From Alienimonas chondri (lineage in GTDB: Bacteria > Planctomycetota > Planctomycetia > Planctomycetales > Planctomycetaceae): DNA of 55,484 nucleotides. The stretch spans positions 1-55,484 of the forward strand of contig NZ_WTPX01000013.1 in assembly GCF_013036045.1 (NCBI RefSeq). Direction: 5' to 3'. A program made the position numbers and the translations under genes. Shown here piece by piece: positions 29,101 through 41,100 of this stretch (positions are counted from its first letter, which is position 1; each line of letters opens with the position of its first letter). The notes below the pieces were generated by a model that did no database searches, was not told where the DNA came from, and saw only the letters and a program-made list of their open reading frames with translations.

Positions 29101-32100
29101 GGTCCGGACTTCGATATGGGCGAAGGCGGATGCTCCCGCCTGGACGTCTCCCCGGGCGATGCCCCAGCTCCTTCCGCCCAAGGTGGGCTGGAAGTATTCC
29201 GGATCAAGATGGACGACGTCAGCTCCGCCTCGCGTCTCGAGGAGCGTGCCTTCAACGTCCTGGACTTGGAAGAAGGCGAGCCGTTCGTCGTACCGCTTGA
29301 CGACCGAATCCTCCTCCGCCGGCTTGAAGCGTGTGCCGACGAACCGCCGGGCGTTCGTGTCCCAGACGAGGGCCATCAGCCGATGCCGCCCCAGGAAGCG
29401 ATCGTAGCCGAGGGCGATGAAGTCCCGGATCCGCTCGCCGGCATCCTGGGCGTCGGCCGCGTGGACAGTGTCGCCTCCGAGGAAGTAAACGCGATCGTGA
29501 CCCTCGCCGCCGAACAGGAGGTCGGCCGTGGCTGGATCGAAGGAAGTGCCGTACACCCGATGACGGGGAAGTTCGTCGGGGACGAGCTGGAAGAGATCGT
29601 CTCCGTCATCGCCGAAGAGGAGGTCCGACGCCTGGCCGTCGAGTCCGCCGCAGAGGACGTCGTTGCCGTCGCCGCCGAAGATCCAGTCCTCCGCCGACCC
29701 GCCGAGGAGACGGTCGTTGCCCGGACCGCCGAGGATGACATCCTTCCGGCGATGGTTCGGACGTCCGGACAGATTTCGGGACCGGGCGGCCGACAGATCG
29801 AGGACGAACCTCTCGTCGTTGGCTGCCAATGAGGTCAAGCTGTACTGCACGTCGCCGGGTCCCACTTGGTGGACCGTCAGCACGCGGTCATGCTCGGCCG
29901 GATCCGTCCGCAGCAATTGCTCGACCGCCTGCGGATGGTCCTCGGGATTGAGCACCTGCACGCGGAGAAAATAGTTCCCCTTGATGAGGGCCTGCTCCTT
30001 GCGGGCCTCTTGATAGGCGAGCATCTCGCCTCCGTCGACGGCGTCGAAGTCGCGGAACCGGACGAAGCCGAGCTCCTCGCCGTCGCGGACGGCGATCCGC
30101 TGGGCGTCGACCCGCGTCAGCGGGACGGCGAAGACGAGCCGCCCGTCCTCGAACCGGGCCTCCAGATCGAGCGGGCGGGCGGGCGGACGCCCGTCCGGAC
30201 CGGTCGCCTGGGCGAACGCGGCCTCGAGTTTCGTGACGAGGTCGTCCTGCCGCTCTTCGAGCGATTCGGGTTGAGTCGCCGCCGCCGCCTCGTCGCGGGG
30301 CACGACGATCCGATACGGCTTGCCGTCCAGCAGCAATTCGAACTCGATATCCTCGGCGAGGTAGAGACCTTCACGAGGCGCAGTCGCCGCCCGGATCTCC
30401 AGCAGGTCCACTCGGGACAAATCGAGCACGGCGTGGGTGCGCTCGGTCGTGGTCTCGGTCGTAGTCAGCAGCCGTCCCAGGCGGTCCGGATCGTCGCGGT
30501 CGGCCTGCCAGAATTCCAGCCGCAGCCGCGGAGGGATCGGCCCGGAATTGGCGACCTGCACGACGAACGGGACAGATCGTTCGAGCTTCTCGGGGAACGT
30601 GATCCGGAAGTATCCGGGCGACCAACCGCCCTCGCGGACTGTCAGGCGAAGACCTTCCTTCTCGACGAGATAAACCGAGGGGGCGGCCTGGATCCGCCAA
30701 CGGACACCCTCCTCGACGACGGTTACGCGGACGTCCGCGGGGAGCGACCTCTCCAAGTTAGCGAACTCGGCGACGAACGCCGGCGGCACTGTCCCATCCG
30801 TGAGCATCGTCGCCAGGGAGCCTTGCGTGTCGTCATCGACGGAGAAGAACTCCGTTTCCAGACGATCGAGCTGATACGGTCCGAAACGTGGAATCGTTTG
30901 ATACCCCGTGATCGAGACGGCCGTCGCCGGGGTGGCGTTCGGGCGGCCGGCGACTTCACCGTCCCAGACGATCGACGGGACGAGCGCGTAGGCAATCGCC
31001 TCCGGCGTCACGTCCGCAGGCGGGCCGGCGGGAGGCGGATCGGTCGGGGCCGGATCCTCCGGCTCGCGGAGCCCCACCCGCAGCTCGAACTGTTCCTTGG
31101 TGCCCAGTTGGATCGCGGAGAAATCGACTGTCCGTTCCCCCGCCTCGGTCGTATGAAGCACCGCTCCTGCGACGTCGCGAAGCTCGAGGACGATCTCATC
31201 GGCGTACGGCGAAACCGTGACCAGTTCCAGGCGAGACGTCCCGTGGAGATGGACCGGGAGCATAAACGAGAAGACGTCCTCGTCGGTCGCGGGCTCGTCG
31301 GTCGCGGGCTCGTCGGCGATGTCGCTCGACGCGGCCACGTCGCCGCGATGGAGCGTCAGCCCCTCGAGCCGCTCGAGCCGATCCAGTGATCCGAGCGGGA
31401 ACGCCCCCCCCACTGCCTCGGTCGCGTCGGGATGGTTCCGCAGCCGAAAGCGGATGTCATAGGCCGCAAGCTTGGTATTGGGACCGTCTTCGCGGTCCGC
31501 GGCGGCGACCTTGAGATAGTACGACGCCCGCCGTCCGTAACGGAAGCTCACTCGAGACCGCTCGACGGTCAACTCGAGCGCGTGACGATCGTCCGCTAGT
31601 CGCCACCGGTTCTCGCCGAGGCGTTCGATCGATCGGATCTCCTCCGGTCTCAGGCGACCGCCGAGGCCGCTCCAGCGGGCCATCTCCTCGAGGACGAGCA
31701 GTCCACGATCCAAATCGCCCGACCGGAGATGCTCATCGATCGCGGCCGGATTGATCCCGTTTTGCTCCACCCAGCCGAGAGCCGGCCAGTTGAACTGACG
31801 GTGACTCAGACGGAGCTTCGGCGGATTGCCGTCAGGATACGAGACGACGCAGGTCCAAAGATTGCCAGCCAAGAAGGCCCAGCGGCGCTCGTCGTAGGGA
31901 CGGATCTCCACGACGTCGCCCCGAAGACGGAGGGTCGCGGGAAATCGACAGCGATCGACCATCGGATCCCAGAATTCCTCAAGCGCCTCGATGTCTTGAT
32001 CGCGCAGGATCTCGAGCAGACGGAGATGATCGCTCTCCCGCAGAAGCGGCCCGTCAGCCCAGTCCACGATGGCCGGTAGCGAAGTCGGATCTGAGTCGGG

Positions 32101-35100
32101 GCGACGTTCCCCATCGGCAACTTTCTCCGACACCGGGGTGTCGAACCACCAGAGAAGATTTTCGACCGACTCGTCGTAGAGTTCTCCCCGCAAGGGCGTC
32201 CGGTGAAGCCGATCGGTGACGACGAGGTCAAGTTCGTCCCCCTCACCCAGATGGAGATCCTCAGCGAGCCGAAAGCGATACCAATCGACGTCCGGCTCGC
32301 CGAAAGGGCTGTCCAGGGTCAGGCTCTGAAAGTGCTGGCTGTGGGGGATCGTCTGGAGATCGAACGCCAGCCTCGGCGTGTCGTTGGCGACCATCCGGTG
32401 GAGGACGCGGTCGGGATCTTCGTGAAGGGCATATCGGACGTATCCGCCGGGCCAGTCCTTCGTTTCTTCCTCGGTGATGGTCTGCTCGGCGATCAGGCGG
32501 GCCCGCGACCGTTCGGCCGCGTCGGGAACGTACGAGCGGGTCGGGGCTACGCGGACGAGGTCGTGACCCTCGCCGGCGTCGACCCAGACCGTCTTCTCGA
32601 CAGTTTCGCCGATGTGGACCTCATCATCACCAGCGAGGGTATCAATGATGATCGCGAGGAACTTCTCCTTTTGTTCGTCGAAAAGGAAGTCGGTTTCGAG
32701 CTCTCGGCGGGCCAGTGAGGCACTGATTCGCTGGGGGACGCCGCCCGACGAGGCAACGCGGTCGAATGATCCGCCCTGTTGGAAGCGGGCCTTCGCCGCC
32801 TGGTTCTCCGGATCGGATTCGAGACCGGTCGCCCGCGCCTCGAGGAGCGATGGCACATGATCTTGCCGGGACATCAGCAGCGCCGACGGGTCCACGTACT
32901 GTCCCCCTTGACGGTCAAGCGGACGGCCGTCGGCGCCGGCGAACTCGTATGCCTCGACCGAGAACCGCGTGTCCTCCGAGCCCGCTGTCGAGATCCGCAG
33001 TGAGTGCTCGCCGAAGTGAGGCGACGTCGGGTCGACGACATAGCCGATCTCCACCCGATCGTCGATCTCTGAGGTCGCTAAGTAGAGAGCCCCCTTGGTC
33101 GTCTTGGCATACTCTTTCCAGAGATCGTCTCGAGCGACGTCGCCGGTCGGCTGGAAGGGCGTCCCGTCGCGTCCGATGATCTGATCGGCCTCGCCGGCCC
33201 GCCCGAAGAGGAAATCGAGTTCCGTTCCCGCGAAGAGGAGGTCGACGGCGGACTCATCGTCGCTGCCGAGCATGCGATTGAGGCCGGTCCGCTCGAGCTC
33301 GAAGCCGGTCTGCGGTTCGGGGGCGAAAATCCCCGCGTTTTCGAAGACGCCGAAAGTCCGTTCGGGCTCGACGCCGAGACCGCGTGCCTCCCGAGCCTTG
33401 ATCTGCACTTCGTCGTCGAGGAAGGCGAGCACGGCCTCCCGCCACGCGTCCGGATCTGTCGGCGTCGGGCCGTCCCGGACCCGATGTGGAAAGGGCTTCG
33501 ACGCCAGAGGATGGAATGACCATGCGTAGAGTCTGTTCGAGCCGACTCCGGCGATGAGATCGTCGTTCCCGCCGCCGGCGAAGAGGTAGTCCAAGTCGTC
33601 CGACCGGCTTTCGTCCGACTTGCGTTCGGTGACGTCGCCCCAGAGGATGTCGTCGCCCCCCAAGCCGAAGAGGATATCACTGCCTGGCCCGCCGATGATC
33701 CGATCACGGGCCCCGCCGCCGACGATCAGGTCGTCGCCCGATCCGCCGGAGAGGACCGAGAAGCAAATCTTCAGCGGCCGGGGGCCGGTCGGAACTTCTT
33801 CGCCGATCTCGGTCGCATGGTTGGCGGTCTTCGTTGAGACGTCCAGTAAGATCCGGTCGTCGCCCATCAGACCGGCAACTTGCACCTGTTCGATGTATGC
33901 CGGCAACTCGTCGGATCGGGGACGCCAACGGATCTTGAACCGTCGGGGTTTTCGGGGGACCGGGACGCGACGGACGGTCGTCGGCCCGGTGTCGTCGTTG
34001 CAGTCGACTTCGTCTAGGCCGTGGCTCTCGCTTTCGCTGAAACTGGTGTAATCGATTTCGAAGACGTCCGGATCGCTTTCGCCGATCACGATCCGGTCGT
34101 GTTCGTGATTGTTCGAGTGCCGTCGGTTAGAGAACGTCGCGTCGCCCTGCACGAGGAGGATGTCGACGGCGTCGTCGAGCGAATCGCCGGCCGTTATGTT
34201 CCCCCGGTGCCCATCGATGTCCTCGATCGTCTGCTCGATCGCGGGGGAGTCGCCTCCTTCGCCGATCTCGTTGTCGTAGTAATAGCGTGAGTCCACGTCA
34301 GCAACGAGATGGTCTGGTCCGCTGCCTCCGCGGAGTTTGTCGGTGCCGGCCATCCCTTCGAGCCAGTCGTTGTCCTCACCGCCCCAGAGCACATCGTCGC
34401 CGCCTCCGCCGAAAAGTTGATCGCTGCCGCGGTTGCCGAACAGAATGTCGGCCCCGCCGCTCCAACCCGCGTCGCGGTTGATCTCGTACCCGGCTGTCAG
34501 AAAGTCTCCGTGCAGATAGTCCGCGCCGGCGCCGGGCTGTTCGAGGGAATCGCCGATGAGGAGCTCCCGTCTGAGGGAGCCGTAGAGGAAGTCGCCGCCG
34601 TCGCCGCCGCGGAGTTCGTCCCCGGCTGGGTAGTCGGTCGCCGCGAACGGAGAGTCATCGTCCTCCGGACGAAGCGACCGATCCCGGCGAATGCGGTCGT
34701 ACTCTCGATCCTCCTCGCCCGAGTACGCGAACATGAGATCGACACCGCCCCCGCCCCAGAGCCGCTGGCCTCCCTGACGGAGCTCTCGGATCGAGAACCG
34801 GGGCGACTCACTGGAGGTGGACGAATCGATCCTGAGCAGGCGGTGACCGAACACGTCTCCGACGATCAGCCATTGATCGGGCGCACCCGACTTGTCCCTC
34901 CGCCAGACCTTCAGACGGGACGTGCTGGCGACTTCGATCTGGTGCTCAGCGAAGGCCTCGACGAGCCAGGCAGGAACGCCGCCGTCAGCCGCGATGCTCT
35001 CCCGACGCTCGGCGGTGGCCTCGACGGTGGGCGTCTCGATGAGGATGCCTTGATCGCCATGGAGGATGTCGTCGTCCTCGTCACCGAAGAGCTGGTCGAT

Positions 35101-38100
35101 CCCCCAGCCGCCCCAGAGCATATCGTGACCATGCCCGCCCAGGAGGACGTCGTCGTTCGTCCCCTCCCCGGTCCGTGTGCCGGCGACCAGGGCCGCGAAG
35201 TCATACGAGAACCCGGGCAGGTCCGTGAAACCGCTCATCTCGGCTTGGGCCGGCGTCGGCCAATTGCCGTGTAACTGATCGGCCCCGGCTCCGCCGTCGA
35301 GGTAGTCGTTGCCGTCCCCGCCGTAGAGGTGGTCTTCGTCGTTGCCACCAAAGAGCCAGTCGTCGCCTAGGCCTCCGAGGAGACGGTCGGGCCCGTCGCC
35401 GACGTCTCCCAAGACGGACTCCCGCAGGTGCTTCAGGAAAGTTTTGGGATACGTGTACCGTGGCCGGTTCATCCGCTCTGCCCCACGTTCCTCGACCAAA
35501 TTTAGGTCCGCCCGGTTTTCCTTCTGTGCCTCGAAGGCGGCGTAGATCGCCTCGAACTGATCGATGAACTCCCGCTTCGCCTCACCCAGGGGGGCGTCCG
35601 CGTCGACGGCGGCGGTAAACGCCCCGGCGTTTTGGAGACCGCGAGCGAGCTCATAGAACTTCTCAATGGCGTTCGCTTGCCGTGAGAGCTGCAATTCGGG
35701 GCGACCGCCGATGAGGATGTCGCTGCCCTCGCCGCCATCGAGGATGTCGATCTGCTGCCCGCCGATAAGGATGTCGTCGCCCCCTTCGCCGTGGACGATG
35801 TCGCGATCATTCTCCCCTGTTTCGAGACGCTCCCGTCCGGCGACGACAATGTCCTTCCCGTCCCCGGCGAAGATGCAATCGTTCCCCTTGCCGGCGAGGA
35901 TGAAGTCGTTCTGACCACCTGCGCGGATCACATCATCGTCGCCGGTGGCGATGATGACGTTGTAGGTCTCGCTGTCGCCCTCGGTGAGAACGAAGTTGTC
36001 GCCGGAATCGACGTCGATCAGATTGTCCCCGTCGCCGGCGAAGATCACGTCCCGCTCGTCGTCGAGGTCGACGCCGTCCGGACCGGGGCTGGCCAGCATC
36101 CAGTCGTCGCCGTTGCCGCTGATGACGAGATCGTTACCGCCACCGACGTCGATCATGCAGAGAAACGCATGCGCCGTTTCCACCCATGGCTCGAATGGGG
36201 AGACCTCGATTTCGACCGTCCGAGCTTGATACTCATCAAGCGCGGGAAACGGCTTCGCGTCGGCGATTGTGGTAATCTGATCGTGCGCCGCTCCGGTGGT
36301 GATGATGTTAATCTCCCGGGCGCTGGCCGCCGGATCGGTCCCCTGATCGACGCCCGTCATCCAGAACCGGTTGACGCCGTTGCCTCCGTGGATTTCATTG
36401 CCGCCCGAGCCGGCATGGACCCGGTTTGCGCTGCCCAGCCGACCGGCGACCCACTGTCGAGGCGGGGGCAGCGTGTCCCGGGCTGGCAACGTGTCATCCT
36501 GCTGCTCGGCCTCCCAGTCCACCGGCTCGGTCCGCCACGCCCCGGCGAGGATGACGTCCCGTCCGCGTCCCGTCCGGATCGTGTTGTTTCCATTGCCGGC
36601 AAGGACGAGGTTCGGACCGTCCCCGCCGACGAGGATGTCGTTCCCGGCATCAGATGCGTCGTGGAGCTCATCGGTCGACCAGACGATCTCGTCTCCGAAG
36701 AGCTCCTGCCGTCCGACGTCGTCGTCCGCGACCGGGAAGAAGGTGTCGAACTCGGTCAAACGCTCGCGGAACTTGATCGACTGCCCATTCTCCACGATCA
36801 GGGAGTCCGGACTCTCCGGCAGTCCCGTGGGGAGTGAGCCTGCGTAGAGGAAGTCCGAGTGCCCCCCTCCGACGAGATTGTCGTTCCCGCCGTCACCGGA
36901 GATCGTGTCGACGCCTTCGCCCCCGAAGAGCACGTCACCGCCGGACTGACCGGCAAGTCGATCGTTGCCGCCGAGGCCCCAGATCCAGTCGCCCCCGTCG
37001 TCGCCTTCGATCACGTCGTCCCGACCGGAGCCGATGAGGAAGTCGCCGGACGGTCCTCCGTTGAGGATCTCCGTGCCCACGGTGTCATCGTCCTCAACGA
37101 CGAAGTCCGTCATGGTCCGCTGGAAGGCGTCCGGACGCTGTTTGACCTTGACCCAGTCGCTGTTGCGGAGCGGCTCGGTCGCGCTCACGTTGGCGGCATG
37201 GTGAGCGACCCGATTCGGGAAGTTCGCTGGAGCGATTGGCGTGACATCGCGGAGCGCTCCGGCGACCAACACGTCCCGACCAGATTCTGGCCGATCGGCG
37301 GAATCAGGGTCCTCAAGAAACGCAAAGTAGGGCTTGGCTTCCTCCTGCGGCGGGAGATTGATCGTAAACGGCCTGCCCAACCGATCGGCCCCGCCGCCGC
37401 CGAAGAGGTGGTCGTCCCCGCGGTCGCCGAAAATACGGTCCTCGGAATCCCCCCCCCAGATCCAATCGTCGTCGCGACCGCCGTCGATCTTGTCGACGCC
37501 CTGATCACCGTGGAGATGGTCCACGCCGGGCCCGCCGAAGAGTTCGTCGTCGTCGCCATCGCCGAAGATCCAGTCGTCGCCCCCACGTCCGAGGATCTTG
37601 TCGTTCCCGCCGCCGCCGATGAGCAGATCGCCGACTGCGTTGGAGCCGATAATGACATCCTGACCGAGGCCGCCGTCGATACGAATCGCGGCGTTGTCGC
37701 GGCTGTTGACGATCAGGACGTCGTCACCACCCCGACCGCTGATATCCAGTTCGTAAGGGACACGCGCATCGAAGATGACCGTTTCGGGTTCGTCGTGACC
37801 GACGTACACCAGCTTATCAATGTTTTGATTCCTGGATTTCCAGACCGGGATCACTTCATTGCCGCCGCTCAGATACCGGAGGATGGTCACCAGCGGAACC
37901 ATATTCCCGTTGTCGTCGCGAACGCGGGAGTAGCGGATTTCCAGCTTGGCGTCTTCCTGATTGGTGATCGTCAACGTGCTTCCATCCACCGTCGCCGACG
38001 GCGGATTGTCGGCATTTCGTAAGACCCGCATCGCGACCGGCAAAACCGGGATCGATCTCGCGACGAGGATGTCTTCCGACTCGCCGCAACCGGGCTGCGG

Positions 38101-41100
38101 CTCGAGCGCGAAGAGGATCTGCCGTCCGATCTCGTAACTCTTGCAGATGACGCAGTGAAACTTGCCGAACGTCTCGAAGCCGACCTCGAGATAGGCACGG
38201 AGGTACGCCTCGACCTTCGAGTTGGCCGTGAATAGTTCATCGAAACTCTTGTTCTCGAACTCTTCGTAGTGCAGCTTCCCGTCGCCTGACTGGTAGCCGT
38301 CCGTCGTGCACTGGTCGTTGAGATCGAGTCCGAGTTCGCCGACGACGCCGCCCTCGACCCCCGCCCGGGCGACGGCGACGTTAACTTCCATTGCCGCGAA
38401 AAGGCCCATCCGGATGGCGAGTTCGTTGATGTCCGGACCGAGTCCGCCCGGATAGAGTCGATCGTTGATATAGAACCCGTGATGGGCGGGCCGGTGCTGA
38501 CGGATTGCGGCGGTGTCGTAACCGACGCCGAGCGTCCCCTCGATTGAGACCCGTCCGCCAATCCGCGTTCCCAGAGGGCCGATGACGGGAAAGAACTGCC
38601 CGTACTCGAATCCTGCCCGCACCCGGGGGACCCGATACTCGAACAGTGTCGCGTCCTTGCCCAACAGCAGCCCAAAGATCACTTTGTGCGGCGTACTAAC
38701 GGGAAAGATTTGATTCTTGTCGTTATACCCGTTGACGTCTTCGATCAAGGGGAACGCAAACCGTCCGGCGTTGTAACGAAGGTAGAATTCCTCCCGTGTC
38801 GCAGGCGGACCGCTGGCCGGTCGCGACGCGTTGGCCGCCTTCTCCAGTTGGCGCCGCGTCTGCTTCCAGGATTCGAGGAGTTGAACATTGTTCGGTTCGA
38901 GCGTGCCTGCCGCTCCCTCCGAGCGTGCCGCCTCGTAATCGAGATCGAATCCTCCTATGGCTACCCAGCCATCCGCGGGAATGTGAGACCTGAGAGCCGT
39001 GATTCGATCTGAATAGGTCGCCAACTCGTCGAGGGCGTCCAAGAACGACCTGAGCGACTTGGCTTCTTCACCGTCAACTCCACCGTCAACTAGCAACATC
39101 GCCAGATCGATGAGGCTGACCTCCCCACCGAGATCCGAGATCACAGGTAAGGGCTGTCTCATCTCCTGAACCTTGTCCGCGATCGGCTCGACGATGGCCT
39201 CTACTTTTTCGAAGATCGGCTCGACGAACTCGTCGACGAACTGACCGACCTGCATCTCGACTTGGCCAAACTTCACTGTCGTCTCGGCCTCGCCCGTCGA
39301 CCAAGTGAACGTGAAAGATGTCCGGAACTGCGGCAGGCTGAACTCGCCGCCGAGGGCGATCTCGTCACTGGTGAAGTGCTTCACGTTAAAACCCGCCTGC
39401 GCCTCGAAACTTGGAACTCGGGCATTGTTGACGAGCCCCCCGAGGCCAACCTTTCCGTTCGCCAGGATCAGTCGAGCCCGCGTTCGGACCCCGTTCTTGA
39501 CAGTCTCGTCGTTCCAGGAGCAGTCGGTCGTGTCCTCGGCGCCTGCAAGTCGCGTGTCGAAGCGTAGGAACCCTAAGTCGGTCGTCATATCCGACGTGGT
39601 CTCGTCGCCGTCATGGCGGATAATCGCCTTGGCGACGCACTCGACAGCCACGTCCTCGAAGTAGACCCCCGTCTCATCAAAGCCGATCGTCGCGAAACCA
39701 TTTCCTACCCCACTTTCGTCCAGTGAGCCTACGGTCAGACAAGCTTTCAGCGTCACCCGGGGCGGCGGGGACATGACCATGCCGATCCCCTCGAGCCCGA
39801 GGTCGAGCTCCGTCTCCTGAGCGATCGTCTTCTTGATCCGGAGCTGGATCGTGACGCCCTTGAGCTCCCCGTCGGCGATCGTTACGTCGACCTCGCCGAC
39901 CTCAGCGCCAGTCCCGGAAAGCGCCTCGGAGATCGCATCCTCAAGACGTTCGGCAATCCGCTCTTCCAGTTTTGGATCAGCGGGATCGATATCCTCCATG
40001 GTCAGCCAGTCGTCCTCGAAGGCGCCCCGGAGTCCTTCGAATACCTCCAGAATGTCGAGCTTGGCCCGCCCGAGGACGGGAATATCCTGTTCGCCGAGGG
40101 CGCGTTCGATCGCCTCCTCGAGCTCGGCGTTGAGACGGTCCCAGCTAATGCCCAGATTGGCCAGCAGCAATTGCAGGTCGAGGTCAGGCAGCGTCGCCCG
40201 TCCGTCGAAGGTCAGATCGTCCAGGTCGAAATCCAAGCCGACTTCGGGAAGCTCGGCGTTGATCTTGCCGATGTCGATATCGGCAAGCGTGTCGAGGTCG
40301 TAGATCCGGGGAGGAAGGCCGGCACGGCCGAGTTCGTCGCCGTCTAGGTCTTCGAGCACATATTTGAACTCCCGGGACCAGGTTCCGTCGGAGTCCGTGC
40401 CCATGAATTTGAGATTTCCCAACGTCGCTCGGAACGGTCCGATGACGGCTTCGAACGGGATCAGACCCATGTCGTTGGCGGGGAGCGTGATCGTCGCGTC
40501 GGCGGTCGCGTCCGTCGGCTCGTCGTCGACTTCGCTGCAGCCGATGAAGACGCCTCGGATCTCGTCCGCGCCCTCCGCTTTCGAGAGGTCGATGCCGAAT
40601 GTCAGGCGAGACGTGGCGGTCAGATCGGCTCTCACCCGCCCATCGTCGCCTGCATTGATCAGAGGATAGGTCTTGCCGCCGACGTCGACAGACAGGTTCA
40701 GGTTCGCTTTTCGATCTTCGGACTTCGCGCGGGTGTATGTGAAGATCAGCGAGTTCGTCTCCAAGTCGAAGCGAAACGTCAGCGCCTCGCCGAGTCCCGC
40801 CTGCCCCAGTGCGTCCTCGATTGCCTCTACGAACACGTCGCTAAGATCGTCCATCGAGCGCACCAGGCGACCGCCATGGATGAGGTCGGGCTGGTCCAGC
40901 CGAGCGGCCACCGTCCGCTGGAACTTTGCGAAGACATCCTGAATCTCGATTAGATCACCCAGCCGCAGCCCGATGCCGTCGAGCTCGTCGAGACTGGAGA
41001 ACTTCTCGATCGCCGCGTAGCGATCAAGAAGATCGGCCAGATCCTTCAGGCCCGCTTGTAAGCTGTCCAACAGGGCATCCCGGTCCCCCAATCCCCCAAG

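Noticed and set aside
28900-37740. Possible CRISPR array or tandem DNA repeats
   Set aside because: The periodicity is 27 bases from nine-residue protein repeats and the DNA copies are divergent. There are no constant repeats with unique spacers.
36859-38022. A 387-codon plus-strand ORF with repetitive Val/Ala/Asp sequence
   Set aside because: It is the antisense reading of the RTX repeats. The repetition comes from the GGxGxD codons of the real gene.
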